DNA from: Phorcus lineatus
Lineage: Eukaryota > Mollusca > Gastropoda > Trochida > Trochidae
Assembly: GCA_921293015.1 (NCBI GenBank)
Contig: OV121086.1
Location: 45,339,402 to 45,403,401 of the forward strand
Reading direction: 5' to 3'
Length of the DNA: 64,000 nt
The notes beneath the pieces are model-generated. The model made no database searches. It was given only the letters and a program-made list of their open reading frames with translations, and was not told the DNA's origin. The position numbers and the translations under genes were made by a program. Every line of letters starts with the position of its first letter. The stretch's first letter is position 1. Shown one piece after another: positions 49,301 to 61,506 of this stretch.

Positions 49301-50284
49301 GTTTGTGTTAAATCACAATCTTAGGACATACGTTAGTTGATCTCAGAAACTTATTAGTCTCATTATATTGGAGCTCAAATTTGTCAATATATCAATTTGT
49401 CAAATTTTTAAAAGTGATTTTGAAAGTTAAAATTATCAAAGATTCGATTCAGAATTAAAGAAAATTTAATTGAAACTGATTTAATATAATATAATCTATC
49501 TTCAGTCATAAATATGTTTTCTTTCTTGAAACAATCCGTGTTCCTTGTAGTAAAGTCTGTTAAGATTCCACCATTAATGTGTTGGTGATGTAGTAAAATG
49601 TCTGCTAACCTCGGAGTGAGGTGAAGAGTCCAAATTAAGCTAAGACAGGAGCTCTCAGACTTCTTATAAAAGTTTTATAGTAAGCGTACAGCCGTGTACA
49701 ACGCTTGCCAGATCAAAGCCCCTGGTTTGAGGGTAGCACTCTATTTTTGATAGGGAGACACTTTTGAGTGACATGTCTCTGTCACACTCGAAAGAAGGTA
49801 GTCATTCGACTGCACATTTCTCACGAAAATACTGTTCACGATAGCTTTTAAAGATCACTAGATGCTTCTTGATTTTGTGGTATTCGGTCATAAGTCATAA
49901 AAGATGGGTATCCATCACACACTGCTTGCTAATAAAAATTTTTTGCTGCAGCACTGCAGTACAAAGCAATATAGTATCAACTCATATGTTTTAATGATGA
50001 TGATAAATGTCAATAAAATATGAAAAGCAATTATTTTGCCAAAAAATAGAATTTGATTGATTGTGATTATTTATGTCAGAAAGATGAGTCAATATCATTA
50101 AAGTTATGTTCCCATAGATAATATCAATGTTCACCCATAAGAAGAAAAACCAAATACCTTTCTAATACAAAAGCTTCTTATTTTACTCAGAAATTCATGT
50201 CCAATCATATTTCTTGGAATGTCAAAAAAATTTGAGACTCCAAATTAAGTTTAAACAAACACCACTCGTTTGAAATCAACTTAC
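46386..50284. other. Intron-like stretch, including a 122-codon ORF of doubtful meaning
   Basis: The plus-strand ORF at 48002-48370 starts MNEDKLSRKHYLLNRGILQ and is the longest non-repeat ORF in the window, but it shows no domain, signal or homology I can recognise. Around 47288 a perfect minus-strand donor (GAGGTAAGTC) has only a 27-base candidate exon before it. 47130-47340 is more complex than its flanks. 49680-49745 has weak tRNA-like blocks. The remainder is AT-rich. Confidence 0.3.
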
Positions 50285-51513
50285 CGAGCCATTATGCAGC
50301 AGGCTGATTGATTCGATGTTCAGGGAAATCTAGGCCACTTCCTTCTTTATATGTCACGTCAAATTTCTCAAACAGTCGGGGGAAAAACCCCTGCCTCCTT
50401 CCCAATTGCCAAACCCGGCAACAGTTCAGTGAATTGCTATTTCCTTCGGTAAGAGGACACATAATTTCATTAATTTCCCCCAATAACTATAATTTAGCAG
50501 CGTGCAGTTAGCTTGGGTGAACTGTGGGGCCTTGCCTCAGTACAATATTAGGAGCCTCATTACTCTCTTGGAAAAATCCATGCATTAAGAAAGAAGGGAG
50601 CCGCATGCTATGGCAGAAACAAGGCCATCCAATGGGGTCCCTGGAGGCTAATATATGCCGCAATGACTACTGGTGCAGTAACCTTGCTCCCGCCATAACC
50701 CATATTCACAGGAGCTAATTAACATTGCCACTTGACTATGGGCTTACATGCTGGCTGCCAAACTGTTGAGAAAAATCCATGCTAATCATCAAGGGAGGGG
50801 CCTTATGGGTATCCTTTAATAAGGGGCTGGTTGACTGGGGGAACGGTCGAGGGTGAACCCTGATGCGCCTGTTGCCGGCTCAAAATGCATAAAATGTGAA
50901 AGAGGAAATGTCCTTTGAGATTACAAGCAATGTTTACATTAATATTTCCCATCTCGTAAGCTTTCAAAATGCATTGATGCTTGCCAGAAATGGAAAAAGA
51001 AAAGTCTAAAAAAAATATAAATGGAATTGACTGACATCAATACAAACACTTGTTACAAGCAGAAGTAAAAATCGTTACAAATCCACAAAGCCATCCAATT
51101 TCCCGAACCATGATGCTGAATTGCTAATGTGTACTTGTTGCAGAGTGACGGTACCGACACGCAGCTAATTAGAAGGAGAATGGACTCCCTCAATCTTAGC
51201 TTATAGCATGTAGACAGAGTAGCCTAGCCCAGTCATCAAGGCAGCTGATATGAGGGAGTTACACTGACAGATGAAATACATCCTACCTGGAGTCTTCATG
51301 TATTCAGAGGTGAGGAGTAGGGGAAGGATGGATCCGATAGTTCCCAGCCTTTGATGTTCCGGAATGTGTCAATGCCCGCTCATTTGTGCGATCGTCTGCT
51401 ACGCTACATCGACCTCGAGTCACATGGCAACCACCTCAATGGCCGGTTGGTTGGTTAGTCGTCAGAAGGCAGCCTAAGACAGCTCGCAAGTGAGTAGAGC
51501 TTCTGCTGTCAGT
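50285..51513. promoter_or_regulatory. Conserved-looking non-coding island with homeodomain cores
   Basis: Roughly 1.2 kb with markedly more even composition than the flanks, no long ORF, and repeated developmental-enhancer-like motifs: TTTCATTAATTTCCCCC, GGAGCTAATTAACATTGCC, GCAGCTAATTAGAAGG and AAAATCCATGCATTAAG. Overlapping ORFs of 63-67 codons at 50292-50511 occur on both strands, so neither is informative. This texture is typical of conserved non-coding elements near developmental genes; that reading is inference, since no alignment was possible. Confidence 0.3.
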
Positions 51514-54025
51514 GAGTAGCAGGTAGCAGGTCTGTGTTATGTACTCCTCTGAGTAGCAGGTCTGTGTAGTCTACTCCTCTGAGTAGCATGTCTGTGTAGT
51601 CTACTCCTCTAAGTAGCAGGTCTGTATAGTCTACTCTCCTGAGTAGCACGTCTGTGTAGTCTACTCTCCTGAGTGGCAGGTCTTTGAGTCTATTCCTCTC
51701 AGTAGCAGGTCTGTATAGTCTACTCTCCTGATTAGCATGTCGGTGTAGTCTACTCTCCTGAGTAGCAAGTCTGTGTAGTCTACTGTCCTGAGTAGCAGGT
51801 CTGTGTAGTCTACTCTCATGAGTAGCAGGTTTGTGTAGTCTACTCCTCTGAGTAGCAGGTCTGTGTAATCTACTCTCCTGAGTAGTAGGTCTGTGTAGTC
51901 TACTCTCCTGAGTAGCAGGTCTGTGTAGTCTACTCTCATGAGTAGCAAGTCTGTGTAGTCTACTCTCCTGAATAGCAGGTCTGTGTAGTCTACTCTCCTG
52001 AGTAGCAGGTCTGTGTAGTCTACTCTCCTGAGTAGCATGTCTGTGTAGTCTACTCCTCTAAGTAGCAGGTCTGTATAGTCTACTCTCCTGAGTAGCACGT
52101 CTGTGTAGTCTACTCTCCTGAGTGGCAGGTCTTTGAGTCTATTCCTCTCAGTAGCAGGTCTGTATAGTCTACTCTCCTGATTAGCATGTCGGTGTAGTCT
52201 ACTCTCCTGAGTAGCAAGTCTGTGTAGTCTACTGTCCTGAGTAGCAGGTCTGTGTAGTCTACTCTCATGAGTAGCAGGTTTGTGTAGTCTACTCCTCTGA
52301 GTAGCAGGTCTGTGTAATCTACTCTCCTGAGTAGTAGGTCTGTGTAGTCTACTCTCCTGAGTAGCAGGTCTGTGTAGTCTACTCTCATGAGTAGCAAGTC
52401 TGTGTAGTCTACTCCTCTGAGTAGCAGGTCTGTGTAATCTACTCTCATGAGTAGCAAGTCTGTGTAGTCTACTCTCATGAGTAGCAAGTCTGTGTAGTCT
52501 ACTCTCCTGAATAGCAGGTTTGTGTAGTCTACTCTCCTGAATAGCAGGTCTGTGTAGTCTACTCTCCTGAGTAGCAGGTCTGTGTAGTCTACTCCTCTGA
52601 GTAGCATGTCTGTGTAGTCTACTCCTCTAAGTAGCAGGTCTGTATAGTCTACTCTCCTGAGTAGCACGTCTGTGTAGTCTACTCTCCTGAGTGGCAGGTC
52701 TTTGAGTCTATTCCTCTCAGTAGCAGGTCTGTATAGTCTACTCTCCTGATTAGCATGTCGGTGTAGTCTACTCTCCTGAGTAGCAAGTCTGTGTAGTCTA
52801 CTGTCCTGAGTAGCAGGTCTGTGTAGTCTACTCTCATGAGTAGCAGGTTTGTGTAGTCTACTCCTCTGAGTAGCAGGTCTGTGTAATCTACTCTCCTGAG
52901 TAGTAGGTCTGTGTAGTCTACTCTCCTGAGCAGCAAGTCTGTGTAGTCTACTCTCCTGAGTGGCAGGTCTTTGAGTCTATTCCTCTCAGTAGCAGGTCTG
53001 TATAGTCTACTCTCCTGATTAGCATGTCGGTGTAGTCTACTCTCCTGAGTAGCAAGTCTGTGTAGTCTACTGTCCTGAGTAGCAGGTCTGTGTAGTCTAC
53101 TCTCATGAGTAGCAGGTTTGTGTAGTCTACTCCTCTGAGTAGCAGGTCTGTGTAATCTACTCTCCTGAGTAGTAGGTCTGTGTAGTCTACTCTCCTGAGT
53201 AGCAGGTCTGTGTAGTCTACTCTCATGAGTAGCAAGTCTGTGTAGTCTACTCTCCTGAATAGCAGGTCTGTGTAGTCTACTCTCCTGAGTAGCAGGTCTG
53301 TGTAGTCTACTCTCCTGAGTAGCAGGTCTGTGTAGTCTACTCTCCTGAGTAGCAAGTCTGTGTAGTCTACTCTCCTGAATAGCAGGTTTGTGTAGTCTAC
53401 TCTCCTGAGTAGCAGGTCTGTGTAGTCTACTCTCCTGAGTAGCAGGTCTGTGTAGTCTACTCTCCTGAATAGCAGGTCTGTGTAGTCTACTCTCCTGAGT
53501 AGCAGGTCTTTGAGTCTATTCCTCTCAGTAGCAGGTCTGTATGGTCTACTCTCCTGATTAGCATGTCGGTGTAGTCTACTCTCCTGAGTAGCAAGTCTGT
53601 GTAGTCTACTGTCCTGAGTAGCAGGTCTGTGTAGTCTACTCTCCTGAGTAGCAAGTCTGTGTAGTCTACTCTCCTGAGTAGCAAGTCTGTGTAGTCTACT
53701 CTCCTGAGTAGCAGGTCTGTGTAGTCTACTCTCCTGAGTAGCAAGTCTGTGTAGTCTACTCTCCTGAATAGCAGGTTTGTGTAGTCTACTCTCCTGAGTA
53801 GCAGGTCTGTGTAGTCTACTCTCCTGATTAGCATGTCGGTGTAGTCTACTCTCCTGAGTAGCAAGTCTGTGTAGTCTACTCTCCTGAATAGCAGGTTTGT
53901 GTAGTCTACTCTCCTGAGTAGCAGGTCTGTGTAGTCTACTCTCCTGAATAGCAGGCTTGTGTGGTCTACTCTCCTGAGTAGCAGGTCTGTGTAGTCTACT
54001 CTCATGAGTAGCAGGTCTGTGTAGT
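51514..54025. repeat. 30-bp minisatellite, ~84 units, hairpin-forming, with higher-order structure
   Basis: The unit reads, on the plus strand, GTAGCAGGTCTGTGTAGTCT then ACTCTCCTGA (30 bp). The phase is kept over about 2.5 kb except at marker units of 29 bp (GTGGCAGGTCTTTGAGTC) beginning at 51673, 52122, 52691, 52960 and 53499. Marker spacings are 449, 569, 269 and 539 bp, that is 15, 19, 9 and 18 units minus one base. The several units after each of the first four markers are nearly identical between blocks, showing segmental amplification. CTACTC-TCCT-GAGTAG in each consensus unit is a perfect 6-bp stem with a 4-base loop; many variants alter only the loop, others break one pair. The minus strand is open in two frames (LLLRRVDYTD and LHRPATQESR), but each 29-bp unit shifts the frame. 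Confidence 0.97.
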
Positions 54026-54279
54026 TGAGTCTGTATTGTCTGCTCCTCCAAGAGAGGCTGTCCGTATATAGAGTTAGAGGTATTCATCAGAGGATCAGGA
54101 GCAGAGCGGGGCACAATAACTGGGCTGACCCCGGGATATTTGCTGCTAAAAGCTCTGATGACCAGGCTGTTATTCACCATGAACAAGTAACACTGAATGT
54201 GGTTCCCAAAGGCTGGCTTTTGTTGGTGCTCTTTCAGCCTGAATGATGAATGTTGCAGTCCAATGATCATTTTGATCAT
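52948..54279 (-). CDS. 443-codon ORF: unique leader plus decapeptide repeats, probably not a standard gene
   Basis: The ORF starts with ATG at 54279 on the minus strand. About 88 residues are unique and include VIRAFSSKYPGVSPVIVP and DPLMNTSNSIYGQPLLEEQ. It then runs into the minisatellite as LHRPATQESR decapeptides. At the 29-bp marker near 53499 it shifts into LLLRRVDYTD decapeptides, and it ends at 52948 where the next marker shifts it into the frame containing TAG. The leader has GC-rich third positions and looks more protein-like than most ORFs here. There is no signal peptide or known domain. Loss of frame at every marker unit argues against selection on a protein through the whole array; the leader could be an exon whose reading frame runs into the repeat. 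Confidence 0.2.
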   Translation of the reverse strand: MIKMIIGLQHSSFRLKEHQQKPAFGNHIQCYLFMVNNSLVIRAFSSKYPGVSPVIVPRSAPDPLMNTSNSIYGQPLLEEQTIQTQLHRPATHESRLHRPATQESRPHKPAIQESRLHRPATQESRLHKPAIQESRLHRLATQESRLHRHANQESRLHRPATQESRLHKPAIQESRLHRLATQESRLHRPATQESRLHRLATQESRLHRLATQESRLHRPATQDSRLHRLATQESRLHRHANQESRPYRPATERNRLKDLLLRRVDYTDLLFRRVDYTDLLLRRVDYTDLLLRRVDYTNLLFRRVDYTDLLLRRVDYTDLLLRRVDYTDLLLRRVDYTDLLFRRVDYTDLLLMRVDYTDLLLRRVDYTDLLLRRVDYTDLLLRGVDYTNLLLMRVDYTDLLLRTVDYTDLLLRRVDYTDMLIRRVDYTDLLLRGIDSKTCHSGE

Positions 54280-57200
54280 TCTGTTGACCAGTACTTATTA
54301 AGGCTTCAGTGAGCGTGCGTCTCGCCCTGAACCTAGTGTTCTCCCAGCTGTAAGGTTGTCAATACTCAATACTCTTCCTAGTAATAAAATATGCAGGGCT
54401 TGGCCTCTAGCCCTCAATCCTCACAATCACCCAAGCAATGTTACACAGCTCATGATATTCTCAACTCATTTGTTGATTCAAATTAATCCTGCTCACAAGG
54501 CAACAAATCAGAGTTACTTATGCAAGCAATGTCCAAGAATGGTTAGATAAGAGCTGACATATAGCTCAGCGGGTGGCTGATTGAGCCGCGTACCAATATT
54601 GATAGAAGCAAGGAAAGATTCAACCAGACCCACACTACACCATACAGAGCTTCCAGTTAGACTTGTTAGAGCTTGCACCCTCTCCTTCCAAAGAAATATT
54701 TCCACAACAACTACCATCCAATAATTCAAAACAATTCTCTACCCTTTCAGTCTGCATAGGTGTGACTGATCAAACGAAGTGTAGAGATGTTGATGGTGAT
54801 GCCCCAAGTTACTTAACATACACATTCCCAGATCTACACAAACCAATATGCAGCATATAATATATACATTACATTGTCAATTGATACCAAATTCTTTAGA
54901 GCTTTCAATGTTTTTCAGTTGACTGTGGATCCCCTCTACGTAGCTACAGAGGAAATCAATGGACTGCTTATGAACCTGTTCGACCTTTTACCTACCTTGA
55001 TACTCACTGAAAGACGGGCGTTTAGAAAAAACTTGGGCGAGGCAGATAGTATAGTGTTGTCAACCATTTACTTTCTAGCCTTCATACCTAGCGACAAGTG
55101 AGATCAGCGGACAATTGTGCTAGTTAACACTGAAATCACCTGAAGGTTTTCTCACAGCCTTTAAGAAAAACTTTTTAGTGGTCGCTCACTCCACCCATGT
55201 TAGATTATCTTTTCTTGACAAACCCCCCTGAGTCATTGTAGAAAGAACTTGAAAGATATATAACAAAACACAGGCCTACATCAAATAGGTTGGCATTTAT
55301 TAAGTTCAATATCCGACTGAAAATGTGATAATTATTAAGTACTCAGGCGAGACATTTATTAGAATGCGAATACCATCTATTAGGTTAACATCATAACACA
55401 TAGTTTTTGTACTGGTTACCTACAACTTATTTTTGGACAAAATAACGAATGATATATATATAGAAAACTGCTCCATTTAGAGTGTTGCTAAACTTGAAAT
55501 ATATATATAAAAAAAATTCATTTCCATGACTGGGTTGATTAAAACAACCAAAATTCTGCATAGTCATTAAGATGTTGGAGATAATTTGTATACATATCTA
55601 GTGAATAACATTTTAAAAAAGAAGAATTTATTCAATATATACATATAACTTCTTATTTTATCTTGCTATCACAAAAATTTTTTATCCTTGCTAATATAGT
55701 ACATTTCTTACATGAATGAAATTTTTTCTAATAAATTTCTTATTTTTTTGTTTTAATAAGGGATTACTGATTTAAGGTCTGAATCTTTTGTTGCATGTTG
55801 CCAACTGATTTAAAAAGGATCTAACTTCCTTTGAGGACACATGGGGAATTAACACAAAATATAGGTGAAATTTTGTCCTCAAATGTTACATAAAATTTCT
55901 GATAAAAAAAGTCTAGAAAGTGAGACTATAAGCATGAAATACATCAAAATAACATAAAGAAAAGGCTTTTTCATAGACTTTAAACACATGCAGTATTTTA
56001 AAATGATTGATGACTTAATATAAAAAATTCAAATAAGAACACAAAACAAATCAAATAATTATTTTTTAAAAACCTAAAAAGTAAGTCTACAAAGTGTTTT
56101 TGTCTGATCCATCAAATATTCATTCTGGTCTCTGCACTACAACAATTCGTAGTTATTACCATAATCCATATCCTATTGATTTCCAATCCCAAATTCAGCA
56201 TTACCCACTTAGTGCAAGTTCATATGAAACTTTAATCAGGTCGAAAGCTGTCATGAGCAAGTATTAAACAAACCAATCAAACAAAAGAAAGAAGACCCTC
56301 ATTTATCAGCTAGGATCGCAGTGAATCGTTCCACGATGAAATTAGATAGAAAACGATAACGATCAATTTGTAAACATCTCGACGGGCAGCACGTGCTGGG
56401 TGCACATCACTCGGTTATCCAATATTGATTCAATTATACCTATTACTCTAACGAGCAAGGGCTGTCTTGTTTGCCCAACAGTTGGAATTTAGGGGAAATG
56501 ATCATGTATTTATGAACAATTCTGCTTAAAAAGGGTATTTTGTATATATTTGTGTGACTATTGAGATCATCTCATCCAGCTGTGATGCAAAGTTTGGTTA
56601 TTAATTTACCATGAATACTTCTAGCTTTGTGATTTTCAAAGTGGGGCTGAATGAAAATAAGTTCACGCAAGTGTGAATATTGACTCATCTTTATGTGAAT
56701 TTTGAAAGAATCTCCAGAATTCTAGTCATAGGTTCTTAATTACTTTGACCTGGATTTTCATATACAATAAAATAATCACAAACAATGTTTTTTCATTCCC
56801 ATAAGAAATTAAAATCATAAAGTAATATCAAATATTTTTGTGTTGAGACAATATAACTTTCAGGCTTTGACATTTAAACTGCAAGATATTTATAGATCCC
56901 TGGCCTACAAACACAAAAAATCTTTAACATTATAACATACTGTTCAGTGTATTTGAATCCACAGAGATGATTAAATACCCTGCTTTTATCAGGCCAAAGG
57001 TATTGTCTCAATATTCTTGCATAACCACATTTCATTGGCTGACATGATTGAAAATATAGCTATGAATAAACCGCCTTCAGTGATACAAGGCATTTCCCCT
57101 GGTAGATATCAGATAGGATATAAGCTAGGGTATTTAAGAAACTCTGTGGATTCAAATACCCTGATGTCGCAGGATGACATCATACAGTAAATAAAGTTTT

Positions 57201-58333
57201 AAAATCCCAAATAAAAAGGCACTAGTTTAATACTTGCTCTTTATTACACTCAGAAGTGTGTTATATGACTTTTATAAAACTTGTACAAATTTGCGTATAA
57301 ATCTTGCTCTTCCTTGGGTGATACTAAATTTCTTTCTTTTCTTTTCCTTAAATTCATAGCAACACAGACTTCTTCAGTTTATAATCTCTATGATTTATAA
57401 TGTTTAATCTTATATGCAGCTACAATGTACATCAAGCCAACCTCTGTAATTCAGTACACTATTCCATCAACTAAACCATTATTGTTATTCAAACATTTTA
57501 AGCTGGATCCAAGCCCATTCTAGAACACTTAAACACCTTAAACACCATGCCAACAAATAGATACTGATCAGTTTTATGACAAGAACCTTTAAGAGATGGG
57601 AAAAAGTCTCAATTCTATTTTAACAACTTTAGATCACAATGACTTATAATATGTGCGTGGATTTTCTTGAGATGAAATTTGAGGGTACTCAAATTGAAAT
57701 GGATTATTAAAACCGTCTGTTAATAAAATTTCATATGGACGTTATTCTGACTGCGTAAGTTTACAACAAGGATTATTCCCTCGATTGTCGTCTTCACAAA
57801 AATATCCTCCCTAATTTCCCCCAATCGCAGGCTGCTCAACTCTCTAACCAGATTACTGCTGATGAAAAGGAAAATACTTTTCTTGTAACACTTACAATGT
57901 CTAAATCTGCTCTTTAATTCAAGTCCTGAACAACATCTACCTATGAATCTTCTCACTCAAAGACACGAAATTACACATTACTACAGTTAGAGAGATATAC
58001 TGCTTTTAAACAATACCAGTGGGCTGCTATGAAGGTTTACTATTGGTATATAGGACAGTGGGACACATTGTTCCACATAGTACCTGTCTGCTAGCCAATT
58101 ACGGTTGGAGCCAGAGGTGCCAAGATGTTATGTCTAGCAATTCCGACCACATATATGCAAAACTTTTTCAACCAGGAACTCAGTTTTGTAGTCTATTTCT
58201 TGTACACTATGAAACTCATGGATGCTCTTTCACACAAAAGGGCTCTTAAAACCTTTTACTTGAAACTCGCGGAGTGTTTTCTATTTAACAAACAAAAATA
58301 TGACAACAAATACAACATATAGATGAAATTCAA
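54280..58333. other. Intron-like stretch, nothing firmly recognised
   Basis: ATATAGCTCAGCGGGTGGC at about 54560 resembles a tRNA D-arm (A box) but no B box follows. The ORF at 54874-55101 (75 codons) is unremarkable. 55400-57700 is AT-rich. No array or element was identified. Confidence 0.35.
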
Positions 58334-58459
58334 GTTACGAATGTGATTCGAATGTGTGATTTTTACATACATGCTACTCTTCCAAACTGAGGGCATGTTA
58401 CGAATGTGATTCAAATGTGTGATTTTTACATACATGCTACTCTTCCAAACTGAGGGCAT
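58334..58459 (+). repeat. 63-bp tandem duplication, two copies
   Basis: GTTACGAATGTGATTCGAAT at 58334 recurs at 58397 with one or two substitutions, and both copies end CTGAGGGCATGTT. As 63 is a multiple of three, the minus strand shows a 21-residue peptide repeat. This is a by-product, not evidence of a gene. Confidence 0.95.
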
Positions 58460-60920
58460 GTTTTAACGTACTGAGATACTTTGTTAATTTATTGGTGTTT
58501 TATTGGGTTTTCATACCTTCAAAAGACCAATTTAATGTGATGATATCATTCAAAATATCTGGCACTATCATCACAAAATGAGAAATATATAACAATTATT
58601 TGTTTATGATGAAAATATAACAATGCCAAAGGTGAAATCACAATTATTTACATGAATACTAATTGTATACCTTTTCAAACACTATGAACTCAAGTTCTGT
58701 AACTACATTTGTCCTTCTGTCATTCAGGAACTCTTCTACCCGAAATCTACCTTCATAATTCTCCGGCATCAACGATTGTCCATTTCCCAAATAGTTATTC
58801 TGAATTGGAAAGCTAGCACCAACAATAAAACCACTCCATCAAATATTGATCCCTAACAAGCTCATTGTTACAACTGATTAGGTATTCTTGTTCCAATTTA
58901 AATACAGCCCTGGCATATTACCAAAATTCTACATAACATGCATGGCATACATGCTGGTGATACCAGTATTACGTATTCGTAATCGATGCATATCTCGTAA
59001 GTCTGCAGCTTTCCCCGGAGCAAATCTCTGATTGGACTTATCGATGAGATTTTATTATGTAATGTATTCTGTGGTGATAATTCCACTGTCGAGAATTACG
59101 AATATCTTCCCAGCTGTAGAAAATTCAGAAGTTTAAACCATGAGCAGAATTCACACTACATGACCTTAACAAGCTTTGACATTTTAACAATTCTGTTTTT
59201 GTTTATAATGCTATTACATACAGATTTACAGGACTGTAAAAAAATTCTTAAAATTCTTAAAAATATATATAATCTAGATAATATTGTAAGAGTTGGAAGA
59301 TTAAAGATATGTTGTCAAAACAGAGATGGCTGCAGGCTGGAAAATCATGTGTTATATACACAAGAAAATAGGTGAAGAAAAAAATCATATCAAATGCAAA
59401 GTTAATTCAGAAAATACCGAACTTCATGTGGGTTGGGATGAAAGAATTTGGAGAGATCAGAATTGAAGAACACCAAGCCTCAAAATCAAGCGTTTTCAAA
59501 ATGACTTGCCACACTTGTAAGACGAGAATGACTAAGGTGTACCATCTTGTCTAAAAACTCACAATGGATTTTATACAGTTTGTACCTTTTGCGTTTACAC
59601 AATTTTCCCAACAATTCTTAGTTGTTCAGTCTTATCATGTTGTCAGATTAAAAAATGATGAAAACGTTCACATCATCTATTCACTTTAAGTTTCAGTTCA
59701 ATTGAATAGGATATCACTTTTTTAAGGCAATAGTTATTGACAAATTCATTCTTTACTAATTCAAAGCTGCAAAAAGGTTGCTCTTAAATCAATTCAAATA
59801 AGTAGTCGTTGTATGATATTCATGAATTTATCTAACTTTGCTTTGAATTTCATTGCACATGATATTTGATTAAATTGATTAGTAAATTCATTAACAAATC
59901 CATGACATTAAGCCACAACAAAAATGGTCTTGAATTGAATTTCAGATAACCACAGAATTAAGCTACGAATGATTCAAAACACAAAAGACTAACACTTAAA
60001 GTAATAATTCTCAATTGTGACCCATATCATTTATTCATGCTGCTAAACAAGGAATGGAATAAATCCTATCAAACATATTTAGATCGAATAAATTGACCCC
60101 TCATGTATATAATACGCTACCAGCTTTCTTCCATGTTCACTGATCACATATTCAATGCTACAATAATCCTAAACATCGCTTTTGAAATCCAATAATCCGC
60201 CTGGAACCTTTGATTATTATAGAAACAAGTGTCCTTTTGAACATAATATGGCATTCAGCACAACCTTTGGACAATTGACTCCTATTTACTTGTATTTTAG
60301 ACGACCCAACAATGCTTGATTATTAACTATGATCAATAATAATGGCATTGTATCCAGTTTCTTTACAATTGCAGCGAGCTCATTTTCTACAATATCCCCT
60401 CGAGATAAAACCGTATTTTAGTAATTATGATCCATAATCAATGTTCATTTCAGTTTGGTATAAAATTGGAACAAATTGTTTTATCTTTTATTAAGAATTC
60501 AAAGCCATAAATTTTCTATGAAAATTCAAATTAAATAGTATGAAGGGTATGAGTTTAGAATATAAGATATTTGAGAAAATACTTCATGATTTCTACATAA
60601 TGTTAGTGGGGTTTTTTATAATTTGAACAAAATTTAAAATAACTTATTTTTCCTAAGTTGTGACCATCTGAAATTCATTGTTTAAGAATTTTTTTTTTTT
60701 TTAAATACATTTTTCAATTACCAGCATGCAGTTATCAAGTCTGCTCCTTGATGGATAATGTCTGTGCAGAAAAAAAGTGATATTCATGAGGCCATTATTT
60801 CTTCCTATAAAACCTAAAATTGATCATTCAATAAACAAAAGTTAGAGGAAAAAATTCAAACCATTTTCTAGTGCTGATTGTTTTACAAGCTCAACATACT
60901 TTAGTCTTGTTTTCAAAGAC
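58460..60920. other. AT-rich stretch, nothing recognised
   Basis: No exon or array supported. A T run of about 15 bases lies near 60690. Confidence 0.4.
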
Positions 60921-60928
60921 ATAACAAC

Positions 60929-61347
60929 TAAGGGTGCGCGGTATTATCGGTATATCGGTATATTACAATACAGAAACACCGCGATACGTACCGGTACAGT
61001 CATCTTAAAATATCCAATATATCGTAGGTTTTAGAATGAACACTTTCCGTGTAAAACGTAACAAAAACACCCTTTGATTTTACTGAAAGTTGTAAAAAAA
61101 ATGTGAACGTGCAAAGTTGAAAAAGCACAGACATGTTAAAAGTACGAAACCAGTAGCTGAATTACCTCTCTTTACAAAACGACGTGTACTTGAGCATTGA
61201 TTTCTGTTCTAATTGCTGTTCTTAGTAAAAAGAACATAGAAAAACTAAAATATGAAAAGTACCAATATATTGCAATATGTATTGCAATACGCTTTTCTGT
61301 ATCGCAATATATTGCGATATGGAAATGAGGACCGATACCCATCCTTA
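60929..61347. mobile_element. hAT-like MITE, 419 bp, with 8-bp target-site duplication
   Basis: The ends read TAAGGGTGCGCGG on the left and, in reverse complement, TAAGGATGGGTATCGG on the right. Complementarity resumes further in at ATATTACAATACAGAAA versus ATATTGCGATACAGAAA. ATAACAAC flanks both ends (60921-60928 and 61348-61355), and an 8-bp duplication is the hallmark of hAT transposition. The element has no transposase; its only ORF, on the minus strand at 61172-61420, runs past the right end. It is non-autonomous. Preservation of the duplication suggests a relatively recent insertion compared with other elements here. Confidence 0.85.
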
Positions 61348-61506
61348 ATAACAACTGTGAACATTTTCTATTCTTGATAAATTCAAAATACTTTATGCAA
61401 AATTTGTAATTCCATGTCATCTTCGGAGATATGGCTTGTCACCTTACACAAGCAGTTTTGGACAATGAGTAAAACCATAGCAAGACTGTTAAAGTAAAGC
61501 AATAAC

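Noticed and set aside
49680-49745. Possible tRNA-like sequence (AAGCGTACAGCCGTGTACAA)
   Set aside because: Box A and B matches are weak, and the apparent D-arm is explained by a small palindrome.
54555-54640. Possible tRNA gene or SINE (TAGCTCAGCGGG A-box-like)
   Set aside because: No B box at the expected distance and no cloverleaf pairing.
58256-58459. 67-codon minus-strand ORF with a 21-residue repeat
   Set aside because: The peptide repeat is a by-product of a recent 63-bp DNA duplication.
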